The notes below the pieces were generated by a model. That model had not been told where the DNA came from, made no database searches, and worked only from the letters and a program-made list of their open reading frames with translations. A DNA stretch of 16,628 nucleotides from Syntrophobacterales bacterium (GTDB taxonomy: Bacteria; Desulfobacterota; Syntrophorhabdia; Syntrophorhabdales; WCHB1-27), in the NCBI GenBank assembly GCA_017881765.1, contig JADGQN010000057.1, positions 1 through 16,628 on the forward strand, read 5' to 3'. A program made the translations under genes and the position numbers. Of the stretch, positions 1 through 7,123 are shown piece by piece; positions within the stretch are counted from its first letter, which is position 1, and the number at the start of each line of letters is the position of its first letter.

Positions 1-1
1 T

Positions 2-1000
2 CCAGCCGGTCTGTATAAGTCTCTCGCAATCTCGTTTATCAAGAACAGCCTCAAAGGAGGGAAAAGATTCCCACTGGTGCTGATGCTCGAGCCTACGCAT
101 CGCTGCAATCTCGCGTGCGCAGGTTGTGACAGGATAAGGCTCAACACTGAGACACACGGTCAAGATCTTTCTCTGGATGAGTGTATAGACGCTGCGGTCC
201 AGTCAGGAGCGCCGGTGGTTACCGTAACGGGCGGCGAACCGTTTCTGTACGAGGAACTGGGAGCACTCGTTGGGCAGCTGCTTCGTATGCGGCGGTATGT
301 ATATCTCTGCACGAACGGTCTTTTAGCCGGCTCGCTCCTGGAAGAGCTTTCCCCGCACCCGGGGCTAAGCCTCAACTTTCATCTCGATGGGATGGAGACT
401 ACGCATGACCGACTGGCCGGCCGAAGCGGGACGTTCCGGACGGCCATCGAGGCGATCAAAAAGGCCAAGCAGAAGGGTTTTAGAGTATGCACCAATACAT
501 CGGTCTATAAGCACGCGGACGTGGAGGAACTGGAGCAGCTCTTCGCTTTGCTTGCAGGTATCGATGTGGATGGCATCCTGGTCTCTCCCGCTTTCAGCTA
601 TCAGAGTGTTACGGAGGAAATATTCCTGAGCAGGGAAGAGGCCGCTGAAAAGTTCAGAGGCATGGGGCATCTGTTCACCAGATACCCTTTCATGAGCACA
701 CCCATGTATATCGATTTCCTGCAGGGCAAAAGGCGGATGCATTGCACACCGTGGGGCAATCCGACACGGAATCCACTGGGCTGGAAGTCCCCCTGCTATT
801 TGATAACCGATGCATATTGTGAGTCTTTCGGGGAACTGATGGAAAAGACCGACTGGGACAAATATGAATCGGGCGCGGACCTGAGGTGCCGGGACTGCAT
901 GGTCCACAGCGGCTATGAGGCTACCGTGATGAGAAATGCTTTTTCAAACCCTCGCGACCTTCTCAGACTCGCCCTCTGGAACTTCAGGTGTCCTTCTTAA
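2..1000 (+). CDS. hpnH: HpnH-like radical SAM protein (adenosylhopane synthase), 5'-truncated
   Basis: The reading frame is open from base 2, so this is the C-terminal ~332 residues of a gene that begins left of the window; the ATG at 77 is internal. The radical SAM cluster motif CNLACAGC (CxxxCxxC) is intact, followed by the glycine-rich TVTGGEP segment that contacts SAM. The protein ends in a cysteine-rich RCRDCMVHSGYE segment typical of the HpnH C-terminal domain. Known for the family: HpnH joins the 5'-deoxyadenosyl radical from SAM to diploptene, giving adenosylhopane, the first step of C35 hopanoid side-chain formation. Its stop codon overlaps the next ATG (TAATG), which suggests translational coupling to the DUF422 gene. 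The hpnG-like gene nearby supports the hopanoid reading. A related radical SAM enzyme acting on another polyprenoid is the main alternative. Confidence 0.85.
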   Translation, partial: PAGLYKSLAISFIKNSLKGGKRFPLVLMLEPTHRCNLACAGCDRIRLNTETHGQDLSLDECIDAAVQSGAPVVTVTGGEPFLYEELGALVGQLLRMRRYVYLCTNGLLAGSLLEELSPHPGLSLNFHLDGMETTHDRLAGRSGTFRTAIEAIKKAKQKGFRVCTNTSVYKHADVEELEQLFALLAGIDVDGILVSPAFSYQSVTEEIFLSREEAAEKFRGMGHLFTRYPFMSTPMYIDFLQGKRRMHCTPWGNPTRNPLGWKSPCYLITDAYCESFGELMEKTDWDKYESGADLRCRDCMVHSGYEATVMRNAFSNPRDLLRLALWNFRCPS

Positions 1001-1881
1001 TGTCCTGGACGGAATCGATATTTGCGCAGCTCTTCAACACCGTTCTCATGAGGCCTTACTTCGCCCTATTTTTCCTCACCTATTTGATTGGCTGTTCGAT
1101 GCATATGGGGATGAAGAGGGCTACGCTCTTCGGTATCGTCGGTTATCTAGTGGCGTGGCTTGCCGAATTATCTTCCATCCATAACGGTATACCGTTCGGC
1201 TACTATTACTACATAGAGACCACAAAAGGGAAGGAGCTGTGGGTGATGGGCGTTCCCTTTATGGATTCGATGAGTTTTGTATTTCTTGCCTGGTCGAGCT
1301 ACTCGATGGCGCTCACGGCGGTCTCACCTGTTGTGCGTTCGGGTACGACATTTTATCTTCTCGAGACGAAGAGGATCAGATATTCCTGGGAGGCAAGGCT
1401 CCTCGGAGCCCTCTTCTTCGTATTGCTCGATATAATCATCGACCCTGTGGCCTTGAGGGGCAGTAGATGGTTCCTCGGGCAGATTTATGGATACCCGGAA
1501 CCCGGTCTCTATTTCGGTGTTCCCGTCGCCAACTTTGTCGGGTGGTTCGTCGTGGGATGTGCCCTGATCTGGGCGCTTCAGATTATAGATAGATTCCTGG
1601 AAAAGGCAGGGGCGAACGACTGGTCCGGCCGCAGGCTCCCGTGGCGCTATGTAATCGGTCCATCCCTATACTTCGGTGTGCTCCTTTTTAACCTGTCCGT
1701 CACCTTTTCGATCGGGGAGTATGTCCTCGCATGGGTGGGTGTTTTTATCGTTCTTGCCGAGGTGTCACTCCTCTACCTCTTGTTGAAAGGAAATCTCGCG
1801 CGCGGGGCCGCAGTGTGCGCCGTGGAAGCGCACCTTGCCGATTTCCCCGGCGCTGTCTGTCCAGACGCCGGGCACAAATAG
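1000..1881 (+). CDS. DUF422/CruF-like carotenoid-biosynthesis-type membrane protein
   Basis: Integral membrane protein of 293 residues with about seven hydrophobic helices. It carries segments characteristic of the DUF422 (Caroten_synth) family: AELSSIHNGIPFGYYYY near residues 51-67, a second-third helix block containing VPFMDS, and DPVALRGSRWFL followed by FGVPVANFVGW. Characterised members (CruF) hydrate the end double bond of acyclic carotenoids. The start is taken at ATG 1000, which shares its A with the hpnH stop (TAATG); an in-frame GTG at 988 is a weaker alternative. Coupling to an hpnH-like gene, with no crtB/crtI in the window, leaves open whether the substrate is a carotenoid or a hopanoid/polyprenoid. 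The family assignment is confident; the substrate is inference. Confidence 0.82.
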   Translation: MSWTESIFAQLFNTVLMRPYFALFFLTYLIGCSMHMGMKRATLFGIVGYLVAWLAELSSIHNGIPFGYYYYIETTKGKELWVMGVPFMDSMSFVFLAWSSYSMALTAVSPVVRSGTTFYLLETKRIRYSWEARLLGALFFVLLDIIIDPVALRGSRWFLGQIYGYPEPGLYFGVPVANFVGWFVVGCALIWALQIIDRFLEKAGANDWSGRRLPWRYVIGPSLYFGVLLFNLSVTFSIGEYVLAWVGVFIVLAEVSLLYLLLKGNLARGAAVCAVEAHLADFPGAVCPDAGHK

Positions 1882-1908
1882 AGCTTTATCTCACGCCCGC
1901 TCTGATTT

Positions 1909-2081
1909 CGTTGACACGTTGACACGTCGCGAGAAGCCGTTGACACGTTGATTAGTTGATACGTTGATACGTGCAAGAAAACGACTACTCCACGTGTCCT
2001 TCCTCTTCTTCCTTCCACGCATCAACGTATAATCAGTCAACGTATCAACGTCTTTCGTCCGCGTGTCAACGTATCAACGTC
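1909..2081. repeat. Long imperfect palindrome built of 8-bp GTTGAYAC units
   Basis: The left arm (1909-1973) contains near-tandem units of GTTGACAC/GTTGATAC. The right arm (2018-2081) is the reverse complement of the same word. Aligned, the arms share an 18-bp block with one mismatch, an 11-nt non-matching spacer in each arm, then further CGTTGAYACGTTGA and TACGTTGAT blocks. A ~44-nt pyrimidine-rich loop lies between. It fills the gap between the convergent DUF422 and hpnG-like genes, so it may act as a bidirectional terminator or mRNA 3'-end stabiliser. There is no classical U-tract right after the stem. Confidence 0.85.
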
Positions 2082-2083
2082 TT

Positions 2084-2818
2084 TTAGAGCGCGCGGGCGA
2101 GGGAGTCGAATGCTTGCCAGAGGGTCTCTGAGGCTTTCCGGGAACGCGTTGCAAGCTGCGCTGCCATAGGGATCAGCTCTGGTTTGCGAAGAAGCAGGCT
2201 CGCGGCCTTGAGGGCGCGATAGTGGCCGGCGCTGTCCGTTACCTTCAAAAATTCGGGTGGGATTTCTTCGTCGAGGCGGTCTGTAATCGATCTGAACGCG
2301 AGAAATGGTATTTGCCTCGCCCGCGCAAGTTCGGCCAGAGGGAACGTCTCCATTTCGCACACAGGGAAGGCGGTATCCATTGGCACAAGCGGCTTAACCG
2401 CTTTTTTCTCCATCAGTGTTTCGAGCGTGAAGAAACTTCCGGCCCGCACGCTCGTCCCGCTGCCGAGCCTGTTAAACAACCCGTTCTCATCAGGAATCTG
2501 GATGGTCTTTACGGAGTTTCCGGAAACCAGGGAAACGCTTGTGGCCACGATGAGATCGCAGATGCTCGCGTTCTCATAAAGTGCTCCCCCGAACCCGATG
2601 GAGAGGATGAAGTCAGGATTGAACGCGCCCAGAACCCATTTGAGCGCCTCTTTCGCATTGCGCGTCCCAATGCCGGTCTTTACCACCACGATGTCATGGG
2701 AGAGATATGTTGCCTGCGTTATCCGGAATGCATGTGTTGGCAAGCGCCTTTGCGACTTCACATGCTTCAGCAATGCCTTCAACTCATGAGGGAGAGCACC
2801 TGTCACTGCAATCTTCAT
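2084..2818 (-). CDS. hpnG: HpnG-like nucleosidase/phosphorylase (PNP/MTAN superfamily)
   Basis: A protein of 244 residues with the hallmarks of the PNP_UDP_1/MTA-SAH nucleosidase fold: an acidic residue early (GALPHEL, E12), a glycine-rich phosphate/ribose loop (KTGIGTRNA, 47-55), SIGFGGALYE (73-82), the ribose-binding VCEMET motif (E155-M156-E157), and the catalytic-Asp region FRSITDRLDE (D180). Known for HpnG: it removes adenine from adenosylhopane after HpnH, giving ribosylhopane. The hpnG call depends heavily on the adjacent hpnH-like gene; futalosine hydrolase (MqnB) or an MTA/SAH nucleosidase would look similar at this level. It lies 30 bp downstream of the L,D-transpeptidase gene on the same strand, so the two may be co-transcribed. 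The ATG at 2818 has only a weak Shine-Dalgarno. Confidence 0.7.
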   Translation of the reverse strand: MKIAVTGALPHELKALLKHVKSQRRLPTHAFRITQATYLSHDIVVVKTGIGTRNAKEALKWVLGAFNPDFILSIGFGGALYENASICDLIVATSVSLVSGNSVKTIQIPDENGLFNRLGSGTSVRAGSFFTLETLMEKKAVKPLVPMDTAFPVCEMETFPLAELARARQIPFLAFRSITDRLDEEIPPEFLKVTDSAGHYRALKAASLLLRKPELIPMAAQLATRSRKASETLWQAFDSLARAL

Positions 2819-2848
2819 TGGCCTGTGTTGATGAAGCCATTTTTGAAA

Positions 2849-3721
2849 TCACGACGTTACGTCTTCAGCGACGTCCGGCTTTTCCTGGAGCACCTTATTT
2901 ATCTTTTCCCAGTTCACCCTTCCAGATAGCCCGCGCCTATCCAGAAGCTTCCTCACTTCAGTCTCCAGCGATGTTGTTCTTTTATAAACATCGCGGTGCA
3001 CTTCGAGAAATATCCGTCCTTCGGGTGTCAATGCAACCTTTACAGGTTCGTAGATGATTTCTCCCTGGGTATTGGCGCGTACATTCGGAAAAAACTTTTC
3101 CATATGCTCTGCCATAATCCTTATGCAGGCGTGGCTTCTGAACTGATAGACGCTGGTGGGCCATATGGTTTCGTGGAGCAGTACTCCCGGAATGGATGTC
3201 CGGAGGCTATACCGGCCCAGAGGATTGTCCGGACCCGGTGGAACCGCTGTCTCTACGGGCTCTCCTTTTGTTGCCATCTCCTCCCGGATTGACAATGGCA
3301 CGTGCCAGGTCGGGTTCCGCTCCCTCCCCTTTATGGTGAAGACGCCGGTCGGTGTTTCCCAGTCGGGCCTGCCGAGACCTACGGGAAAGGCTGAGGCAAG
3401 CTTCCCCTCCTTGAAGTAGTAAAGCATCCTGTCCGGAATATTCACGATAATGCCCGTTTCAGTGACTTTTGGAACGATCTTTCTCGTGTTGACCTTCAGC
3501 GTGCGGCCGATCTTGAGGGGTTTCCCGAGGTCTACCTCATTCTCTTTAGCGATGGTCTGCCAGTTAACCCCCAGCTTTGAGCCGATGAGAATCAGGGAAT
3601 CTCCCTTTTGAATCGCGTAAGCGGTTTCGCCACCGATGAATATGTCGGCGTGACTGCCGGAAGGGCACAGTACGGAGAGCGCCATGAATAAGCCAACGAT
3701 GACCGGATACGCCATTGCCAT
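2849..3721 (-). CDS. LysM and YkuD L,D-transpeptidase, exported
   Basis: Cell-wall enzyme of about 290 residues. An N-terminal hydrophobic signal peptide ends near SHA|DI, which suits signal peptidase I; there is no good lipobox. A LysM peptidoglycan-binding domain follows (YAIQKGDSL to about LKVN, residues 34-81), then a YkuD catalytic domain with the conserved His (LLHET, H183) and the nucleophile motif SHACIR (C199). The family consensus is SHGCxR, so Gly is replaced by Ala here. Known role: forming or remodelling 3-3 crosslinks, or attaching lipoproteins to peptidoglycan, in the periplasm. An upstream in-frame TTG at 3733 and another ATG at 3715 exist; no start has a convincing Shine-Dalgarno, so the start is uncertain by a few codons. 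The C-terminal ~65 residues are a charged extension. Confidence 0.88.
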   Translation of the reverse strand: MAMAYPVIVGLFMALSVLCPSGSHADIFIGGETAYAIQKGDSLILIGSKLGVNWQTIAKENEVDLGKPLKIGRTLKVNTRKIVPKVTETGIIVNIPDRMLYYFKEGKLASAFPVGLGRPDWETPTGVFTIKGRERNPTWHVPLSIREEMATKGEPVETAVPPGPDNPLGRYSLRTSIPGVLLHETIWPTSVYQFRSHACIRIMAEHMEKFFPNVRANTQGEIIYEPVKVALTPEGRIFLEVHRDVYKRTTSLETEVRKLLDRRGLSGRVNWEKINKVLQEKPDVAEDVTS

Positions 3722-3758
3722 AGACAATACCAATTAACATGACTGCTGCCGCTTTACA

Positions 3759-3788
3759 ACTGAAAAAGTTGACACTGAAAAAGTTGAC
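3759..3788. repeat. Two tandem copies of a 15-bp unit
   Basis: The unit ACTGAAAAAGTTGAC occurs twice in perfect tandem between the divergent L,D-transpeptidase and 388-residue genes. Each copy creates a TTGACA, a possible -35 hexamer, but I see no -10 box at 16-18 bp from either copy. The GTTGACAC core is shared with the palindrome at 1909-2081. Confidence 0.9.
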
Positions 3789-3821
3789 ACCCGCCCCTTC
3801 CGGTATTACGGTGACTGCAGC

Positions 3822-4988
3822 GTGAATGCCGTGACCGACTGGGGCGAGTATCTGCTCAACGCAATTGACGCATCGGATGTGACGGCCGTTTCAAAGCTCA
3901 ATCAGGAGTGGCCCAAAGGGGAGGATGCATGGAGTGCACACCTCAGCCTTTTCCCCGCGGTACAGAGGGTCCTGAACCCGCCCTTTATAAATCCTCACCT
4001 GCCCAAGATGTATGCCGTCTGTCGGGAACTCCTCCCCTACATGGAAGCAGACGATATCCCGGCGCTTCTTTACATGGAAACGATGGAATATGCGAGGCGG
4101 GTAAAGCTCGAGAAGCGTCCCCAGACGGCCCTTGAACAGATACAGGTCGGGACAATTGCCACGACGGCGGTCGTGACAGCCAATCTGTTCGGCGATGTAG
4201 AACAGGCCATCACGTCTCATGATGTGGACGGTACAGCCTCTTTATTCGCTGCTTTTCTGCGGCAACAGGATGGGCAAGAATTGGCGCGCAGGTTGCTTCT
4301 CCTTGGCAGCGGCTATCTGGATCGGTCGCTGGGCCATTCTATCTCTTGCACGGCCTTCATCCTTCAGGAGATGCTTGTGCGGGAGCAAGGCCGGGAGAGC
4401 CTATGGCCTGTGCTTCTCCTTCTCGCGGACTATTTTGTCAAGGGCGGATTTAATACGACTCCTGCACTTCGTGAAGGACTGCAAGGCCAAGAACGCGCCT
4501 CGCCCGATTTCATCCTGCGTTCAACGACCGGCTCGTCCTTCATTGACATCCACCACACGATCACCCTGTATGCGATCGAGCGGGCACGCGATCTCTTCAG
4601 TAGGCAAGAGTATGGGCATCTGGTCGCATCGTGGCTCGACTGGATGGGAGAGAAGGAATCGGAGGAGGTTTCCGTTGAGGCTTCGAACCGACGCACTGCC
4701 CCCGGCTATGGCTCGTTCTACGAACCTTTCTCAGCGCTCGACACGCAGGCCGTTCTCAAGATGGCCATCCCCCTTACTGCGTCCGCCGCGGGTCGCAAGC
4801 TGCTTGGCCGCTTCCTGACAAAGGGTCTGTGTGACCTGTACCAGGGCGAGTATGACCCGCATTACGTAACAGGACTTGGAGCGGCACTTTGGGTAGTCGG
4901 GCAGTATGCGGAGCATCCGTCACTCGCGTCAAATGCCCTTTATCAGTACCTCACCTTTTTATTCCGCGGCTTGGGCAGGAACGGATAG
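3822..4988 (+). CDS. Unrecognised 388-residue soluble protein with two His-rich helical segments
   Basis: I do not recognise this protein. It is long, has no signal peptide and no clear transmembrane helix, appears mostly alpha-helical, and has no cysteine cluster. Two segments stand out as possible metal- or cofactor-binding helices: LGHSISCTAFILQEM (about 171-185) and FIDIHHTITLYAIERARD (about 238-255). The H-x(n)-H/T pattern faintly recalls questin-oxidase-like oxygenases, but this is a weak impression and not an assignment. The start is uncertain: GTG 3822 is the best 5' candidate, with GTG 3831 next; neither has a clear Shine-Dalgarno, and the frame stays open upstream through the 15-bp tandem repeat. 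The gene stands alone, divergent from the L,D-transpeptidase and ending 3 bp from the convergent PagL-like gene. Confidence 0.75.
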   Translation: MNAVTDWGEYLLNAIDASDVTAVSKLNQEWPKGEDAWSAHLSLFPAVQRVLNPPFINPHLPKMYAVCRELLPYMEADDIPALLYMETMEYARRVKLEKRPQTALEQIQVGTIATTAVVTANLFGDVEQAITSHDVDGTASLFAAFLRQQDGQELARRLLLLGSGYLDRSLGHSISCTAFILQEMLVREQGRESLWPVLLLLADYFVKGGFNTTPALREGLQGQERASPDFILRSTTGSSFIDIHHTITLYAIERARDLFSRQEYGHLVASWLDWMGEKESEEVSVEASNRRTAPGYGSFYEPFSALDTQAVLKMAIPLTASAAGRKLLGRFLTKGLCDLYQGEYDPHYVTGLGAALWVVGQYAEHPSLASNALYQYLTFLFRGLGRNG

Positions 4989-4991
4989 GCC

Positions 4992-5528
4992 TCAGAAATA
5001 GTAACCAACCGCGATAATGTTGGCGTGGACCGATCTGTTCGGGTACGCTGTCTGTCCGTTTGAGTAATGTCGCATCCTATCTTCGATAAAGAAGTTCTTG
5101 TACCTGAGACCGACGCCGGCCTGCAGTGCAAACAGGAGGTGTGTTCCCTGTTCCTCGAAACGGATGGTCGTATAAGCTATGCCGACCCCCGCGGTGACAA
5201 AAGGTCTCCACCGCTCGTTTTTGGTGAGGTAATACTTTATCCCCAGGTTGAAGCCGACATCGGCGCCGTCCGCGGGTCTGTTGACATAAGCAGCCCACGG
5301 TTCGGCCAGAATTGCGAGGTTTTTGAGGCCGGTGTCTCTTTCGTAAGTATAGGTCAGTTGAAAAAAGTCATACTGCTTCGAGTCCTGGAGGTGTCCCGTT
5401 CTCTTGCCAGGATTGAGAAACGCGAAGCCATAGCCTGCCGACAGGCCTTGTTCGGCAGAAAAGCTACTGATTGGATTGAGCAGGAAAAACAGACAGATCA
5501 AACCAACCCACGGCACTGACCTTTTCAT
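4992..5528 (-). CDS. PagL-like lipid A 3-O-deacylase / acyloxyacyl hydrolase
   Basis: Outer-membrane beta-barrel-type protein of 178 residues. An N-terminal signal peptide (MKRSVPWVGLICLFFLL, cleavage near FSA|EQ) is followed by alternating hydrophobic/polar strands. The C-terminal signature IEDRMRHYSNGQT holds the catalytic His and Ser of the PagL family (H154, S156), and the protein ends in YYF, the aromatic terminal residue recognised for barrel assembly. Known role: removing the 3-O acyl chain from lipid A in the outer membrane. ATG 5528 is preferred over GTG 5552 because AAGGGA lies just upstream and the signal peptide then starts cleanly. It is convergent with the 388-residue gene. I could not place the third catalytic (acidic) residue with confidence. 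Confidence 0.8.
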   Translation of the reverse strand: MKRSVPWVGLICLFFLLNPISSFSAEQGLSAGYGFAFLNPGKRTGHLQDSKQYDFFQLTYTYERDTGLKNLAILAEPWAAYVNRPADGADVGFNLGIKYYLTKNERWRPFVTAGVGIAYTTIRFEEQGTHLLFALQAGVGLRYKNFFIEDRMRHYSNGQTAYPNRSVHANIIAVGYYF

Positions 5529-5730
5529 TCGTTTCCCTTGAGATGTGATCACCGGTGAGCCTGTACCACCTTATGTTGCCGCCCTTCCGATACCTTCTCG
5601 GTACAGGTCGTGCGAGGTGCGCTATGGCAACATTCTTATAGTGTAGTGTCAAAATCGGGGTATTCAACCCGGCGAGACGTCATCGTTACGGAGGAGACCA
5701 CCCATCGCGGTGACTCACACCTGAGGACAA

Positions 5731-6450
5731 TTAGGTGAAGATCTCCTGAAAAAAGCTCTTCATTGCCTCCCACGAGCGCTTATCCGCCCTCTCATTATAG
5801 GCAGCCCCCCTGGAAGGGTCATCCCCGGAGGCCGGATTCGTAAAACTGTGTACGGCATTACCGTAGACGATCATCTGCCAGTCAACCCGCGCTCTTCGCA
5901 TCTCTTCCTCAAAGGCGAACACCTCGTTCGGCGGGACGAGGGGATCATCCGCTCCGTGCAGCGCCAGTACCTTCCCTCGTATGTTCCCGGCATCATTCGG
6001 GGTCGGTGTCTGAAGTCCGCCGTGAAAACTGACGAAGCCCGCGATGTCGGCGCCGGCGCGTGCAAGCTCCAGGACAGCCGTTCCGCCGAAGCAGTAACCG
6101 ATGGCGGCCAGGCGCTTCGTATCGGCAAAGGTGTTGGCCTGCAAGGCCTTGAAGCCCGCGTGGGCCCGAGAACGCATGCGGACCCTGTCCGCCTTGTACC
6201 TGTCGGCAAGATCAGCGGCTTCCTCCATGCTTGCCGGGCGCACTCCTTTGCCGTAAATGTCGGCGGCAAGGGCGACGTAACCAAGTTCGGCGAGCTGTCT
6301 GACGCGCTTTTCTACATAAGGCCCCACTCCCATCCAGTCATGGATAACAAGCACGCCCGGCCTCTTTCCCTTCATCGCATCGTCAAACCCGAGGTAGCCT
6401 TCGAGTGCGGTGTCACCATCCTTATACTCCAGCGTCTTGAGAGAAACCAT
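5731..6450 (-). CDS. Dienelactone hydrolase family protein
   Basis: Cytoplasmic alpha/beta-hydrolase of about 239 residues. The nucleophile elbow is GYCFGG, with Cys in place of Ser as in true dienelactone hydrolases. The Asp of the triad is in GADDPLVPP and the His in AVHSFTNP. An oxyanion-loop VIHDWMGVGPY segment lies near the N-terminus. Known family role: hydrolysing lactone or ester bonds, classically dienelactone in chlorocatechol degradation. There are no aromatic-degradation genes nearby, so the substrate is open. The start ATG 6450 is set by a strong AGGAGG 7 nt upstream on the minus strand; a GTG at 6456 overlaps that site and is unlikely. Confidence 0.88.
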   Translation of the reverse strand: MVSLKTLEYKDGDTALEGYLGFDDAMKGKRPGVLVIHDWMGVGPYVEKRVRQLAELGYVALAADIYGKGVRPASMEEAADLADRYKADRVRMRSRAHAGFKALQANTFADTKRLAAIGYCFGGTAVLELARAGADIAGFVSFHGGLQTPTPNDAGNIRGKVLALHGADDPLVPPNEVFAFEEEMRRARVDWQMIVYGNAVHSFTNPASGDDPSRGAAYNERADKRSWEAMKSFFQEIFT

Positions 6451-6641
6451 TGCCACACCTCCTGTTCAATTCCTTCACTACCCAAATCTATGTCCATCCC
6501 GGGCTATTGTCCACCCCCGCGCCAACGGCTCCAATTACGGTTCCGCACCAGCCTTTTGCCATAAGCATTTTATGACCCCGTACTATTGTCATACACTAAA
6601 CACTAAACACTTGCTGATGGCCGCGGCAGATCACGTGGCCG

Positions 6642-6669
6642 TTGACATATACGATTTGGGCCTTAGACT
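6642..6669 (+). promoter_or_regulatory. Candidate sigma-70 promoter of the DUF1059-like gene
   Basis: TTGACA (6642-6647), a 16-bp spacer and TAGACT (6664-6669, 4 of 6 to TATAAT) lie just upstream of the strong ribosome-binding site. The implied leader is very short, about 20 nt. Confidence 0.4.
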
Positions 6670-6677
6670 AAGAGGAG

Positions 6678-6692
6678 AGAAAGGAGGTGATC
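6678..6692 (+). promoter_or_regulatory. Exceptionally extended Shine-Dalgarno
   Basis: AGAAAGGAGGTGATC is complementary over 15 nt to the usual 3' end of bacterial 16S rRNA, far beyond the normal 5-7 nt. It ends 4 nt before ATG 6697, with the GGAGG core at the usual spacing, and fixes that start. Confidence 0.85.
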
Positions 6693-6696
6693 AGCA

Positions 6697-6888
6697 ATGA
6701 AATATTCTTTCACGTGTCCTGCACCCTGCAACTACGAGATGAAGGTTGATGCCAAGAGTGACGATGAAGCCGTCGACAAGATCTTCGCGGAAGGGGGAAA
6801 GCATGTAAAAAAGGACCATCCCGACATGCCTCCATTGAGTGAAGGAGAGGCAAAGGCCATGATACGTACTGGCATGAAAAGAATGTGA
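6697..6888 (+). CDS. Small DUF1059-like protein
   Basis: A protein of 63 residues with no signal peptide. It begins MKYSFTCPAPCNYEMKVDA and continues with an acidic helix (SDDEAVDKIF) and a histidine-bearing segment (GGKHVKKDHPDMP). The pattern of an early Cys pair followed by a short helix and HxxxxHP resembles small DUF1059-type proteins, whose function is unknown. The two cysteines (CPAPC) and the His residues could bind a metal; this is inference. The C-terminal LSEGEAKAMIRTGMKRM is longer than the minimal family. Translation should be very efficient given the extended Shine-Dalgarno. It stands alone between divergent and downstream neighbours. Confidence 0.75.
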   Translation: MKYSFTCPAPCNYEMKVDAKSDDEAVDKIFAEGGKHVKKDHPDMPPLSEGEAKAMIRTGMKRM

Positions 6889-6928
6889 GTGCGCCAGGTA
6901 CGCGTGGCTGCGGGGCCTGGTCAACCTG

Positions 6929-7019
6929 CGTCGCGTATTCCCCGAGGGTCAATATCGGAAGCCGGAGCGCCATGTGTGAGGCTCGCTTCCCGTCGGTGCC
7001 TTCGTGGGAATACGCGACG
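6929..7019. repeat. 91-bp hairpin element with perfect 14-bp terminal inverted repeats
   Basis: CGTCGCGTATTCCC (6929-6942) is the perfect reverse complement of 7006-7019. The 63-nt interior is GC-rich and also partly self-complementary: GGAAGC near 6957 can pair with GCTTCC near 6984, with bulges. It lies between the DUF1059-like gene and msrA with no ORF. It could be a small MITE-like repeat, a structured RNA or an attenuator. No clear target duplication and no U-tract follow it. Confidence 0.75.
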
Positions 7020-7123
7020 TCCCGTCGTAACCGACACATTGCAACCGTCATCTTTAAATCTGCTCGCGTGAGGATTAAGTTTATGATTATTCTCGTGCAG
7101 AATCAGATAGAGAGGAGTATATG

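Noticed and set aside
365..907. 180-residue ORF on the minus strand inside hpnH
   Set aside because: Antisense shadow of a conserved radical SAM gene, no ribosome-binding site and no domain.
1909..2081. CRISPR array
   Set aside because: Units are 8 bp, directly adjoining and inverted across the centre, with no 25-40 bp repeats or unique spacers and no cas genes.
3769..3809. Promoter made of TTGACA in the 15-bp tandem repeat plus TATTAC
   Set aside because: Spacings are 14 and 29 bp, outside the usual 16-18 bp.
5571..5632. Inverted repeat ATGTTGCC / GGCAACAT upstream of the PagL-like gene as a riboswitch or operator
   Set aside because: Only 8 bp with a ~45-nt gap and no further pairing; could easily be chance.
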